DNA from: Psococerastis gibbosa
Lineage: Eukaryota > Arthropoda > Insecta > Psocodea > Psocidae
DNA length: 64,000 nt
Assembly: GCA_963971405.1 (NCBI GenBank)
Contig: OZ020489.1
Span: 15,092,290 to 15,156,289, forward strand
Reading direction: 5' to 3'
The stretch's first letter is position 1. Every line of letters starts with the position of its first letter. Below the pieces are notes generated by a model. The model had not been told where the DNA came from, made no database searches, and was given only the letters and a program-made list of their open reading frames with translations. This document shows positions 1-13,319 of the stretch, piece by piece. The translations under genes and the position numbers were made by a program.

Positions 1-3000
1 TTCTAGGCCCACCCTAAAAAATTCAATTTTCAATCAATTCATACCTCTAACATGGAAACTTAACAACAAGTACCTACCGTAAGTAGAAGCCAATAATATG
101 CCATTAAAAAAAACATTAGTGCACGTTTCATTTTCAGTAACGTAGTTCTGCATAGTTTAAATGTAAGTAGACCGACAATTGGCCAGTTTAACGCAATTCA
201 CTGGCCTGTGAAAAAGTTGTGCTCATAGAAACTTTTTCAAAATATAAATTAACAACAAGAAATTATAAATTAAATAAAACAGATCCTTCGCTCGGAATTC
301 TTGAATGTTCTTAAACATCTAAACTAAATATAAGTAAAGTGCCGTTTTTATCAGCAGCAGTAATCCCAAAGATCTACATATGAGTTGCCTATTTTCAAAG
401 GCGTCTATCTCCTTTTTTTTCAAATATGAGTTTTTGATTGGATTGGATTCCTTGTTTAAAGCCTATCGATAGACACAACGCTTTGGGGTCAAAAAATTTT
501 CTCACATGTTAAATGCTTCTCTAAAGTTGTTTTTACGAAAATGGAGATAGACCCATTTGAAAAAAGACAACTCATACAGCCTAACGGAAAATGTGTTCAT
601 TAGGCTCTAATGGGATCAAATCTGGCTAAAACCACTTTACTCTGGTATAATCCAAGTTTATTTCACGAACCACACTCAAAAAGAAGAAGTTCACACAAGA
701 CTTATTATGTTTTTTCTCAAAATACTCTTGAAAGTCTGAAGTACCTATCGGTAGTCATATTATCGTGATAGTGGTTTGGTGAACATAACCATGGTATATA
801 CCGCAAAAATAAAAAACGTGTCGGTCAATGCAGAAGTTAACCAATCCACCTAGTCCCCTTGTCAATGAATTGAGCGTTTAATATGTCTCGTGGCGTAATT
901 TAAATTTAAGTACGCCATTTTAGTCTGCAATTTTTGCTTTTACATCCAGCTTCCCACTTGTAACACCTGAAGCCTTATTACGGCGAATTGAGATTAACAT
1001 AATACCGGGGTTCATTCTTTAATACCGCATTAGTAATGTGTCACGTTACGGTGTTAAACTATGAGCGGGAAATTCAAATTGATAAATTATTGAAATACAA
1101 GAGAATGGTTGCATTGTTTCATAATTGAAGGAAATACTAATAAACATTAAAATGTACAGGTAGAATATTTGGAAATACGAATTTTAATTAATGTGCCTTG
1201 ACATCTAAGGGAGAAAAAATTGAAAACTCACCAAAAATATTAATTTATCAAATTGAATTGTCCGCGCATTTTGCACTCTTCTGTTTAAAACAATTGAATA
1301 AACCTCGGTATTATGTTAATCCCAAATCTCCATAAAAGGGCTGCTGTTCCACGTAGCCCATTCATTGACAAGGCTAATATTGCAGTTCGGCAAGATGTAC
1401 AGTAGGCAGCACATAAAACTAGCAAAAAGGCATTTTAACATTTAACACAAAGAATAATTTTTTGGTAACTTACACCAGCCGTTATACATACCACTAATAC
1501 AAAAAACGTGAGCATTATACAAACCCTGAACTTTTAAGCCTATAATGTTGATAGAAAAGCCCACTCTACTAACATGTAAACAACAAACTAAAATTAATTA
1601 ATAAATAACTACAGATCCTGTATTCGGAATTCTTGAATTGTTGCATCACTATAACTAAAATTATTACCCCTCACAGCTCTATCGTAAGTCACAATCATTT
1701 CAAAATTTAGAACAACTTATAATCATAATTGAAAAACAGCGCTATGTAAGTACGAAGATAGGTAGAAAAACTCCTAGTTTAGCTTGAATAAGGGTAGCTG
1801 GGAGTAAAACAAATTTGAGAGAACAGGATTACAACGTCGGGTAAATATCTTTTAAAAATAACTGAAGATCGTTGAAACCGCTCAGCCCACATAATTTTAT
1901 GTGCATGTAGACTGCCAAAAATTGAATGAATGCCACTAGGCAATGCCATACAAGCCTAAACCGTTTTCCCAGGAAGGCTACTCTTTAAAGATATTTACAG
2001 ACACACCATTAAAATTTTCAATTATCATTTGACAGTAGTTTAGACTGAGTAGAATCGCGAATTTAACAGTTAATTTGTAATTTTGTAAAACATCTCACTT
2101 TTCTGTAATTTCTTTTCGCATAATTATTATCTGATTTCTTTGACATTCATTTGATAGTAAACCTGGAACTAGGCTATATAAATAAAATTTTGATTAAGTA
2201 AGTCGTTCGCATGATTTAGTGACTAACGACTGCATTTCTAAACTTAAACACAAATCTTAAGGAAAATTTTTACAAATTAATACATAATCATACTGGACCT
2301 ACCATCGTAAAAAAGTGCAATCGACAAAAGTGCAAAAGATATTTTTGAAACCCATTACAACGAACAAAATAAAATTTTCTTAGATTCGCTCTTTCAATCC
2401 TTTTCTCATGTGTTTGGGGGAAAATGTCATTGCCTACAAAAAGAAGTAGCGATAACGAATTGAGAACTCTCGACTATACCCAGCCATTAGCTGATTGCAA
2501 CGCCAGTGCAGTTTCTCTTTTCTATACAATTTGGAAGACTAGCCAATCAACGCGGTCTCATAGTACCTTGACTTTGGCAGAGTGCAAAATCAGACAAAAA
2601 TTAGCACAAAAATACCTCAAGCATAATTAACTAACAATTTTTACGATGGCACGCCCAATCTTCAAACGATTTACCACAATGATTAGGCCTACTACATTTT
2701 ATTATCATTAGGCAATACAAAATAAAATAAGGAGTTGTCACAGCCTGCTTTGTTAGGTAACCAGAAAATTTAAATAATCGCAACCCTTCTTTCATATTTA
2801 AGACTACAGTAATATCACAGGCACATACATACATACATATACGTAATGTACAATTTTAGCAATAGAATCGAAATAATGGAGTTTTAAAGAGAAGTATTGT
2901 ACGATTATTATAAATCCTCAATCTTACCTAAAACAGTTTGAAAAAATAAAACTAAACAGCCGTTTCGCGTGATGGCAAAATAGTACTGGAATTAAACGAC

Positions 3001-3124
3001 TAGATTTCAAAGGAAAATTGGCTACTTCAGATGAAATACTGCGAACCGACCCAAAACAAAATCAGCAACATTTCAAAACAATTACAATTAATCGGTCCTA
3101 ATGCGTAGTATTCCTCGTAAACAG
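1..3124. other. 3' flank of the transporter gene, no gene seen
   Basis: This AT-rich stretch has no ORF with recognisable protein similarity and no RNA gene that I can identify. A segment around 275-325 recurs at about 1605-1640 (shared AGATCCT...CGGAATTCTTGAAT). A 14-base inverted pair (CCTTGTCAATGAAT type) lies near 861 and 1362. The part just below 3125 should hold the 3' UTR of the minus-strand transporter. A minus-strand AATAAA (TTTATT on plus) at 2698-2703 is a possible poly(A) signal, but this is inference only. Confidence 0.5.
379..576. repeat. Inverted-repeat-bounded element, possible MITE
   Basis: The left end begins TATGAGTTG and the right end is CAACTCATA. Inside these, about 30 bases ending in a TCTATCTCC / GGAGATAGA pair are imperfectly complementary, so roughly 35 bases at each end can pair. 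There is no ORF. The superfamily is not determined because no clear target duplication is visible. Confidence 0.4.
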
Positions 3125-6100
3125 CTAATTTATGAAAACAATCTGGCAGCTTACGGCGTGACTGAAGCACGAGGTGTCTGAGCCTCCACTTCCTTCGGAG
3201 TCATTGGTATTTGGTACTATAACAGTTGGTGGTTCAGCAGCTGAACTGTGTTGAATTCCATAGCAGAAGTAAATCACAAAACCTAAAAGTAAGATAATAT
3301 AATATTATTAATCTTCAAGGCAATGGGAATTCGATATCGAAACCAATGGTACAGTAACAATATTTACTAAGTAAATAGGTTTCATCGGTGTTGCTTCCTC
3401 AGAAGGCAGAAGTTTCTTAGATTAGCCAATCTTGACCTGTATAGGGTATGATCTCTATTTCGGTGCAGCCGCAGCCAAGGCTCGTATAGCAAGAGAATTT
3501 TATTATTTTCATTATTCCATGACAACAAGGTAACAAAACCAGCAAAGCGAAGCAATATAAAATGTCTGGGTGGCATACGAGGTAAGCCAAGAGTTTATTA
3601 CCAACATACCGTCACCGAGCTATCCCTCTCTGTCACAGGAGCGAATCCAGTGCTACAAAAGAGGGACAACTCGACCTTTTGTTATGGATTTGTCTTTAAT
3701 GGAGAGAAGATATAGGCTGATAGGTTTATTATAATATAGGTGCAACAGATACCGTAGGTATTGATAAAAAGTATTATGTGCAAGCTCAGTTATTGAGCCA
3801 AACTATAGAAATCATAAGTTCCGACGTGCAGTTATGCGTACAGTACATTAAAGTCATTAGAAGATTCAAGTAGCGGAAGTCTTCATGTAAGCTGGCTTTG
3901 GGTCATGCCAGTGTTAGATCAAGGGTTACGTATAAAATACCCAGATATTAGTCAAAGAAATCAAGGGGATAGTTACCAATAATCATCCAAACTCCGAATC
4001 GAATCCAAGTTTCTGAATCCAACTGAAGCATGAGGTAAATATTAACAAGTACGCTGAGGCCTGGCAGCAAAGGAACCAAAGGCGTCTGAAACAAAAAATT
4101 GGAACAATGAGAGCAAGTCACACTTGTGCCGCACCGTATGCTAAAGTCTGAATTTCATAACCAAGTCTTACACAATCCGGCGGTCTCTTATTCTTACCCC
4201 ATAGGAAAATTTCTTCAGTCTTATGTCTAACAGTCCGATTAAGACGTTTGTACTTTTAGAGACTAATTATGTAATTAATTTTAACACTTCTTGTAGGGAC
4301 TAAGTTATCAATATGTAAAATACGTCAATACTCGTGCCCGTATTAGATGTAGGCCTATGCAATACATGCAATATTGACTAATTTACGAAACAACCGTCAA
4401 CAAAAATACAATACCTTAAATGAAAGTTGCAGAGTAGAATTAGGCTGGCGCGCAATCACAATCAATGTCCACACCAAAATCAGGCCCAGCACAGTGAAAA
4501 CTGCAATAGCCCATCCTTCTCCATTCCCTATGTCCTCTCCAGCAAATATTATCATGGAACAAAATCCAATACTAATAATGGCTGAAACAAAAACCAACTT
4601 TGTTACCTGACACAACATTCATAAAACTTCACAATATAACGTTTATCGGCGAATAGGGTTGTGCTGTGGATTACTGGCTCCCTTTTCAATACAGGTGGTC
4701 CCGGGTCTTCATATTTGAGAGCAAGTGAGGGCTTTATAGTCCTAACTCCGCTAGGTTGGCATAGTAATGGAACAAAAAAAGCCAATAATAATTTTGTGAT
4801 TGACGCGCGTATCGATCAGCGTCAATAGCAAACCAAGTGACTGCAAGCGTCGTGAGAATGGGCCCTAATATGAAAGAAAGATGTATTTTCCATCATCATG
4901 TATAATATAAGTTAAGCGTTACAATGAATGCGTAAATTTGACGACTCTAGTAATTTTCATAATGACGTATCTACCCCATCCAGAGCCTATGGAGTACTTT
5001 GTCGGTCGTATTGCAGAATCCGCCCTAAGAATGGGGTTCACTCATTTTCTGAATCTGAATTCTATTAATGTAACTTACAAAAGAATGCAGCGCCCCACTT
5101 GGCCACCAAAGTTGTTTCGTCTGTAGGAACTTTCTGCATATTAAGGTTGAAGCCAGTGCGAAGCACATCTCGTGTGCGGGTCGCTATGTCTTTCTCCCCG
5201 TATTCAATCTTTGCCAAAGGAACTTTCGTTACTTCAGGTTCTTCATATCTGAAATAAAGACACATTTTTTTTTTGAGTGCAAAGTATATTTGAGGAGCAA
5301 ACTTTCAAAACGGCACTAATCCATTTTCGTAAAATGTTTAGGAAACACGGAAAACATAATTATTTCGGCTTTATTATAACGGGAATATAAGATTTTAACC
5401 CTTCAGAAGACTGGGTTAATTTTTTTTGTTTTTGTTTCGATTCGCAATCCTGATTCAACTCATCTTCAAGAAGGAAAATCGATGATAAAATCGATTTTTA
5501 ATTTTCATGGATTTGTGACGTTTTGAAAGTTTGCTCCTCATTTTATCTCTTGGATACTGCACTAGCAAATTGTCTCAACAGTACCACAATGGCGTTGAAG
5601 TTTACTAATAATTTTATTGTATTTTATTTTATTATCAACTTGACTCCCTTTTGCTGAAAACATCTGTTGTGCCCGAAAACCAGTAACCATCAGTCGTATT
5701 ATCAAAATAGAATGGTACATAGTACATGCAATATATAGGTCGTTGAGATATCAAATCTCTGAGAAGGAACTTTTCGGAGCATTTTGTTTTTCGTACATAC
5801 TCGGTAATTTAAGGCGGGGATTCCACCAACGTCAATAGTGATAGTAAATGTAGTTTTGACGTGGTAGCAGACATTAAAGACATACTTTACTTTACTTTAC
5901 TTTATCCAACGCCCGAACGTGGTAGTTCAACCATTCGTCGCCGAGCTTCCCAGTATCGGTTCACCAAGTCATCGGTTCGGGTAGGTGAGAGCTGTGCAGT
6001 CCCTCAGGTGGTCTTCGTCCATTCTTCCACCGTGACATAGCGGACATGTGTCATGCGGTGTAGGTGGGCCTGAAGGTAGTCATGACCGGTATTGAGGCGG

Positions 6101-9100
6101 AATCTAGCAACAGCTTCAGCTCTCTCAAGGTTCCTACAAATGGGTCCCACTGTAGCAAGATTCTCCCACTTTTTGCCAGTGCTTAGGGTCTTGAGGGTGT
6201 TCTTCGTGGCATTGCAGATTGCTGCATTTATTTGGCTCTTGGCTCGGTTCAGGGTTTGTGGCACGTTTGGTTGGTCCATTTCCGCTCCTTCCTTGGCTTT
6301 CGCGTCAGCTTTTTCATTGCCATATATTCCCACATTAAATACATACTAAAAATGTCTGCTTCCACGTCCAAATACATTTACTATCACTATTGACGTTGGT
6401 GGAATCCCCGCCTAAGTAGACAAATGTACGCACATACAATTAAGAATAAAGAAACCATCGGAGGATTAAAAGCCTTACAGGGGTAAAAGTCAAATATCAC
6501 ATCAAATATATTCTATCGTACCGTAGAGATTTTACATATATATTTTTTTTTAAACTTCATTTGGCTTAAGGGATATACAACCATTTCCATTTTATTATTT
6601 ATTTTTAAGAACTTTTTCTGAGCGTTATATCTTTTTATGATAAAGGTACCTACGTGCCTCTATCACATCCATCTTACACAAACAGGCTACAATTATCGAC
6701 GTTGTTGTGTGAAAAATCGTTTGAAAACTCTGGTCAATAGCAGAGGCGTAAAGTTTTAGAATGATGGCGGGGGCAAAACTAAGTAGGTATACCAAATGAC
6801 GTCATCAGGCAGGATAAGGAAAAATTGAAGATATAAGTGCAAAATATTAGGGTTTTAATTTTAATAGCAGTAAAGTATAGCTGTAGATGTTACAAAGCTA
6901 ACAAAGGAGTGCAAAGCCCCCCCAAAAGGAGTTGGGGGGTGGGGCAAGTTGGACCGTGCCCCCCCCCCCCTCAACTTTACGCCCCTGGACTCAATAGTAT
7001 AGAGAAAATTGAGTGTTTCTTCTAAGGGATGCGCTATTTTTGAGAGCTCAAAATGTATTTTTCCTTTGAAATTGGGCTTTGTTGGTACTTTGTATCCGAT
7101 ATGCTCTAAAATAATTTTAAATTAGTATTATACTAGTAGGTAGGTACTGGTATTGTATAATCTGAATGAGATATAATATTTTGATTGATATACCGTACCT
7201 CAAAAGTAAAACACAGATGGCAACAATAGTGTATGCCAGTAGAGTGCCAATGGACATCATATCAATTAACTGGTCCAGATTGAAGAGCATAGCCATGCCG
7301 CCTGCAAAGAAATATGCTCTTTAAAACCTAAAAGTAAACACGTGGGCAATAATAACAATCATACTAGGAACAAAAAAATTAACAACATAATATGGAGCTT
7401 AATTACGTTACGTTGGTTCCAAATTGAATCTATAAAATTAGTGGCAAAATAATAAAAATTCCACCTAAATGGACCCACTAGAACTTTCCCGAAATTGCAA
7501 TAGTCTAACTTACCAGAAAGGATACCGCTGAGGAAGGTAGCAATTATGGGTGTCTGAGTCTTGGGGCTGATGCGTGCGAGAAAGCGAAAGATGATGCCAT
7601 CACTGCCCATGGCGTAGAGAACTCGGGGGAGGGGGAACATGGCTCCCAACATGCTGGTGCACAATGCAAAGATGGCGCCAATCGTAACGACCCACTTAAT
7701 TTCAACCATACCGACTGCATCAAATACATAAGGAAAAGGAGCATCAGCATTCTGAAATTATCAAACAACAACATCATATTTCTTCAAGTTTATAAATATA
7801 AGGCAAGCAGGACTTACTTTCAATTCTACCGCCATGAAGCAGCTTAGATTTTTCACCCCTCTAACAGCGCTGCAATGCATGTAAATATGTTGGTAAATTA
7901 TAGTAAAAAAAAGTTATGGCGATATATGTGGTCTCTGAGACTGGGTTATTTTTTCGTCCAGAAGGGTATATTCTTGCAGGATAAAAGTTTTGAGTTTAAA
8001 TAAAAATTTTGGTTCCACCGCCTTTAGCGCTGATTTACCTACATTGCCTTTAATGACTCTTGCTATGAAAACCACTGAATTTATATTCACCTGATCATAG
8101 TACGGCCACATTAATGTCAAAATTGCGGAGATTCCGAAATATGAACAGAAGATGATGATGAGGGAGAAAAGAATCGCAAGAGGAATGTTCCGTTGAGGGT
8201 TTTTAGCTTCCTCTCCAGTCGTGGCGACGCAATCAAACCCAACGAATCTGTAGGAAAGAGACCAATTACTACAATGGATGGTAATTAAATTTAATAAAAA
8301 ATATTAGGTACATGCCTATTTTTATCGTCGACAATTATTTGAAGAAATTATTCTAACAGATCTATCGGTATTTTTTTTTTGTAGTTTTTTTTTAGTATGC
8401 CTGCATTAATAAATCCCTTTTGGCGAGGCGTACGTACCCAAAGAAGCATTTAGCTGCTCCTGCCATGACTCCACTGATCCCATAAGGCATAAAACCCCCT
8501 GCCCCTCCATTGTTAGCCGCCGCTACTTCAGCAGAGACACTCCAGTTATTGACATCAACTGTAAAAAAGTCACTTATTGAGATTGATATCTTTACGGCCA
8601 AGTCAAGCCAAGTTCTCCTCTAAGGGCGGGTCCATTATCACACTAGTTATATTATCAGTGACATGATGTACAAAGCAAGCAGGACAGGAAGACGACTGGC
8701 GGGATGTTCTCGAAAACGCTGGAAGGATGAGTTGGAAATTGACCTTCGCGAGTTGGGAGTCCGCAGATGGTAGAGCGTTGTATAAAACCAAAATGACTGG
8801 AGGGGTGTTGTCGAGCAGGCCAAAGCTCATCAGGAGCTGTAGATCCAGAAGAAGATATAGAAGAAGAAGAAGATACATTACCACAGGTTGAAGTAAAAAA
8901 TGAAATGACGTACCTTTGGTAGCTCCGGCAATGATGACAATAGCAATGACAACCATGTTCAGTGCAGTGAAGACGTTATTGAGCATGGTTGACTCCTTCA
9001 CTCCAAATGCCAGGATACAAGCCAGGATCATTACCAGAAAGAAGGACAGAAAATCCGGGTATGGTGACAGGAAGGCAATATCGATAGGCATTGCGTCCGT

Positions 9101-10305
9101 TAGGGCAGCCTGCATAGAATTGTTGGATAGAGCGTCTATATAATTGCTCAGACCCCGAGCAACACTTGCAGTTCCTGCAAATAAGAAAACATACTATTTC
9201 TGAACACGCTTCCGACATTATAATAAAACTTATGTCACGACCGGTTTCGACAATTTCTCATTCTCAAGTGAGCAGATAAAATTTAAAATAAAAAACGAGT
9301 AATTTATTGCAAGTTATAAACATTAAGTCACGTTATAAATACATTACATAATATGTAATGTATTTGTATACTATACGATCCTGCTGCCTAGCCCAACAAA
9401 GGAGAATAAGCGTTATATCATTTAATAGGGCTTATTCCAATTAATAGCTTCTTTTATTTCAATGGTTTCCGACGATTTCCAACGCTGGGCGTGTCGGGGG
9501 GAAAACGGTGCACCTGCGATAAGTCAGCGTCAAATCAGAGACAGAAATCTTCTGAACTTGACACGTTTGCTACAATGACCAATTTCCCAGCGCGACACCG
9601 GCGTCGCGATCGTCCGTGTGTACCAATCTAAGCAGTCATAGCTTTCGTTTTACAGGATAGGATAATTATATAGCCTACTAATAAAACTGACCAATTGACA
9701 TTATATGCACCTAATATGGCTGGGGACTCAAGTCCTCAATATCTGCATAACATACTGAATACCGTAAGAGAGCAGATTTTCACAGTTCACCTTCCAACGG
9801 TTGATAATATACGTATCAAATACAAATAGGTTACATTTTTTAAACGTTGTATCTAAAATGTGAGGACGTTTTCGAGTCCCTTGCGGTTTTGTAAATAAAA
9901 TGACAATACAAGTTTCCACGCCTTACGTGAAATAAACTTACCAATAACATACTCCAAAATCAAGTTCCAACCAATTATAAATGCAATGAGTTCACCCACA
10001 CTGACGTATGAGTAAACGTACGCAGAGCCAGCCTTAGGCACACGCGCTGCGAATTCGGCATAGCAAACACCGGCGAACGCACTGGCGATTGCTGCGACTA
10101 GAAAACTGAGGACGACAGCGGGCCCGGCTTGGTTCTTCGCGACAGCACCAGCCAAGACATAGACTCCCAGGCCGAGGGTACTGCCAACCCCGAGACCTGT
10201 GAGGTCCAGAACTGTCAGGACACGTGCGAGCTTAGGTTTGTCTTCACCAAGGTCTCCATCGAATTTCTTTCTTCCAAAAGCCTCGAGAAGTTGACCTACT
10301 TTCAT
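3125..10305 (-). CDS. Cationic amino acid transporter (SLC7 CAT / slimfast type)
   Basis: Members of this family are multi-pass membrane carriers for arginine, lysine and ornithine. I read ten minus-strand coding exons: 10305-9942, 9174-8914, 8558-8438, 8247-8091, 7751-7514, 7301-7199, 5248 to 5107 or 5079, 4606-4415, 4085-3977 and 3282-3125 (stop TAG). All borders are AG/GT and the phases agree except at one join, giving about 614 residues, the usual CAT length. The start ATG lies one base after a TTGTTGCAG acceptor, so a non-coding first exon should lie upstream of 10306. Diagnostic segments are [18 protein letters not shown] near residue 48, [34 protein letters not shown] near 248, and [15 protein letters not shown] near the C-terminus. 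Hydrophobic segments recur throughout. Uncertain join: exon 7 has a strong donor at 5079 that is out of phase with exon 8, while the in-phase border at 5107 has a weak GTGGCC donor. Introns carry MITEs and LINE pieces. Confidence 0.93.
5291..5540. repeat. MITE-like element with 21-bp perfect inverted ends
   Basis: GAGGAGCAAACTTTCAAAAC at 5292 is mirrored perfectly at 5519-5539, and the ends extend to TGAGG/CCTCA. The element is about 250 bp, has no coding capacity, and lies in the large intron between transporter exons 6 (7301-7199) and 7. No unambiguous target duplication is visible. Confidence 0.6.
5813..6412. mobile_element. Harbinger-like MITE interrupted by a LINE fragment
   Basis: Terminal inverted repeats of about 38 bp begin GGCGGGGATTCCACCAACGT. 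They are flanked by TAA at 5810-5812 and 6413-6415, a 3-bp TWA duplication as made by PIF/Harbinger transposases. The inner motif GACGTGGTAGCAGACATT occurs at about 5859 and is matched in reverse near 6350. The natural element would be about 140 bp; the extra length is a LINE insertion at 5887-6331. Confidence 0.8.
5887..6331 (-). mobile_element. 5'-truncated LINE 3' end (RNase H tail) inside a MITE
   Basis: The minus-strand reading frame at 6333-6004 has [15 protein letters not shown], the end of a retroelement RNase H domain, followed by a Jockey-like C-terminal segment ([17 protein letters not shown]). The 3' end carries a (GTAAA)n simple tail at 5881-5903. A 16-bp target duplication (ACATTAAAGACATACT at 5871, one mismatch at 6332) brackets it, proving insertion into the MITE. 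Confidence 0.85.
6741..6989. mobile_element. hAT-like MITE with internal C/G run
   Basis: The left end is CAGAGGCGTAAAGTT and the right end in reverse reads CAGGGGCGTAAAGTT, typical CAGRG-type hAT termini. Near-matching 8-bp flanks (GTCAATAG at 6733, CTCAATAG at 6990) suggest a target duplication. An 11-base C run and further C/G runs lie just inside the right end. It sits in a transporter intron. Confidence 0.65.
8640..8885 (+). mobile_element. LINE 3' fragment in transporter intron
   Basis: Forward frames show [16 protein letters not shown] and, further on, [16 protein letters not shown], the C-terminal tail seen in many insect non-LTR endonuclease/reverse transcriptase proteins. It contains stops and ends in an (AGA)n-like tail. 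It is a dead remnant between exons 8558-8438 and 9174-8914. Confidence 0.65.
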
Positions 10306-10354
10306 TCTGCAACAAAAAAAAATCAATGTAGTTACTTAAAAATTAATTGAAGAC

Positions 10355-10545
10355 TACCGTGAATTGTGGTGAATAGGGTCATAGTGGTGAATCGGGTCAA
10401 AACTGCGGCGTGCGAGGGACAACTAAAACAACTAAAACTAAATAAAAGTAATTTCGACTGAACCCCCTTCTCAGAATTCCTTGGGGCTTACAACCAAACA
10501 AATGTAAAATGTAAGTTTTGACCCAATTCACCACCATTGACGGTA
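10355..10545. repeat. MITE-like element just upstream of the transporter start
   Basis: The left end TACCGTGAATTGTGGTGAAT pairs with the right end, which in reverse reads TACCGTCAATGGTGGTGAAT, giving inverted ends of about 27 bp. It lies 50 bp from the first coding exon, so in the promoter or first intron. There is no ORF. Confidence 0.55.
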
Positions 10546-13319
10546 CTTTCAAAGGAGGAAAATCAAATTAGATGAAATGCTTTAAACGCATATTGTTAAA
10601 CGATCGCATGAAAAAATCTACAGGTCGAGTTCTTGGAGGGTAGGTTAGAATATAAGCAGCTGTAATCAATGGTTTGACCACGTCCACAGAATGGTAGAGT
10701 ATAGAAGCACAGCTTCTAAGTTTTCTCCAAATTACAATATGATTTTTATCAACGATTTTACTGCTGATATATCATTTAGGGTAGACAACAAGTTATCTGC
10801 TAAAGTTTACTATATGCCTAACGAACATGGGTTGAAGGAGCATTTAAGTCCCTTATCGCCAGACAGAACGGACTTTTACCCCTCGCTTCGCACAGGCTAC
10901 CTAACATACCTTATCAAAGTCAATAAATGCATGGTATATCAAACAGCAGGGAAAGTATTATAGGCCTACAAATGTAAACCTGTAGTAATTTTTATCATAA
11001 ATTACTTGCATGCTCTATACTGCTTATTCAATCGCGAGGGCATCATGGATTTTGTAATGCATATAACCCTTCCCACTCAAACTCTTGCCATTGAATATGA
11101 TAAATAAATAAATATTGACTTTTTGTTCTATTAATAAACCAACTTAGCGGAGTTAGGGGAAGACCCGGGACCGCCTGCTTTACATGCCTATGGCCAGAAA
11201 ATGTAGCAAGTGTGAGACTCGAACCAACAACGAACAACAACACAATTCAACATGTACTGAAGATGGAGGTACAATTACCATGAAGTTCTAGCCTGCAATT
11301 AAAATTGTACAATATACAGTATATCGTACTTATATCTAAGAATTTTATTGGTTAAGACCGCAGCACAGAGAAAGAGGCATAGGTCTAAGACTAGTAATTT
11401 GTCTGTGACCACAGACACATGACTCGTAAAACGGGATGCACAAGGTCTGCATAAAAAAACCACCGGGACTAGAAATCATACATTTTAAACAATTTAACCA
11501 TTTGTGTGAATTAGCACTTACTGTAGTCTAAATATTATACAATGAATACGGAACACTTTCATAACGGCCATTTTATTGGATATAAATATAAAACAGGAAA
11601 TAACATTAAAATCTAAGGAAATAAGCAATCCAGCATCGAGCAGAGAGAAATTTCTATCACAAGACCTAGCATCGCCCCTGAATCTTATTAAAACAAAGGT
11701 TTTCCAAAATAAACCAAACAAAGCTGGGTGTAAATCAAGTTGGGTAAACTGTTATGATAGTAAAAGCCAGTTGACAAATATACCTGTATAGGGGTCGAAG
11801 TCGGCCTTTGATAATGCGGCAGTGGAAGAGGTCGAAGTCGGCCTTTGGTGAGATAGTGAGAACGCTGTAGTAGCAGTACCGCGACAGGAGCCAAACTAAC
11901 TATACCTACTGCAGGCGCTGTTGGGTGAGCTACGAGTCAAACTTCAAAGTTCAGTGGCAGGGACGTGATGTACTGGCTTGGGGGGATTCAAATTGTATTT
12001 ACGCATTTGCAGACTAGTCTGACTGCAAATATCAGTCGTTACATAACTATCCTACAACAAATCCTCAGAACAGACTTCCATTCCTTACTAAAGTTCTCAC
12101 CTCCCACTCACCCCAATACAAAGCAGCATTGCTCCTCTTCCGATGCTAAACAAATCACTCAAATCGGACTATTAGCAAATATCATGAAATCTTTTTAATT
12201 AAATATTAATCTATTTCTATTAATAAATCTTCTCCTTTTTTGCAATAAGTTAGTACAGCTATCCATCTGAGGCATGCATGCTATTGAATTTAGTCTAGTA
12301 ATGGTATATTCCCTCCCCAAGTACATTCTTCGGAACATTTGGGGTAGGGAATTGACGATATGTATCCTGTACTTTGTTAAAATTATAATTATATTTGATT
12401 TGAAACTGCGACAGAGCAAGCCTGGAACGCATAAAGGTCTATTTGAATGTAAAGCTCAAACGACTAAAATGAGCGAAATTAAACAAACCAACCAAGTAGC
12501 AAAAATAAAGAAACCCATTTAACTGTAAGGCAACTGTTAACAATAGAAGGAAAATACTGATGTTGAACACTTAAGTCATCGGTATGCTGATCTGCGTCAA
12601 GAACTAGTTTGAAGCACATGCCCAGGTTTTCCCACCTAGTGTTGGGGCAACATTTCAGATGACGCTGATACAAGTTTATCATCTGTACTTCACTTGTTTT
12701 CCGAAATTGTTCCTCGCTCGAATTGGGATGAATCAGGACAGGGCTTTTCCCATTGACAGTTCACGGGAAACAGCCGGCCTGGGATGCAGCAACTTGGACG
12801 GATATTGTATAGTGATTTTTGACTTATCCGGGTACTAGATTAAATTTAAGACGGTTGTTTCGCCATTCAAAAAAAGACTGGTCATAAATTGCATGAAATT
12901 TGTCACTACGGTACGTATTTTTTGAACAAAAATGCTTAATCGCCTGCTGGAAAATTGAATTAGGTGGAGAAAATTTGTCAACAATTACCCTAATCAAAAC
13001 CAAATCAATAATTGTCAATAGTATGGTCAAAGTCGCTTTTAATCGACCAAATGTTCCCCGAGCTGGCTAAAATCAGGAAATATGATGTGAAGGAAACCGC
13101 AGTACGTACTAATTTAATTATTAGCTAAGCCATAAAAACCGTTAGACAAACCTGAGGGACAGAGGCGAAGTAGGGGTAGGGCGAGTTTCCCTCCAATAAT
13201 TGGGTGGTTCCTGTAAAGTTGGTAATTCGCAGGTGACCAGTTTACAAATTGGCGAATGTAAAAATAATTGGATTTCATTTATAATAATAATAATAGTGGA
13301 ATTCCCAAAATAAATTCAG
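10546..13319. other. Intergenic stretch, no gene recognised
   Basis: The short open frames here show no domain or splice context. The contents I recognise are a minus-strand SINE at 11100-11240 and two direct copies of a GGTCGAAGTCGGCCTTTG phrase at about 11790 and 11830. The 5' untranslated exon of the transporter could be here but cannot be placed. Confidence 0.45.
11100..11240 (-). repeat. tRNA-derived SINE, family D
   Basis: In reverse this reads a B-box-like GGTTCGAGTCTCACACTTGC, then a body with ATGTAAAGCAGGCGGTCCCG, then CTAACTCCGCTAAGTTGGTT and a tail. The same series occurs at 23375-23510 (+) and 58525-58685 (-), and tail pieces occur at 4722-4790 and 24440-24520. Confidence 0.6.

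Noticed and set aside
4603-4790. 60-codon minus ORF as a transporter exon
   Set aside because: It overlaps a tail piece of SINE family D (CTCCGCTAGGTTGGC) and lacks suitable borders.
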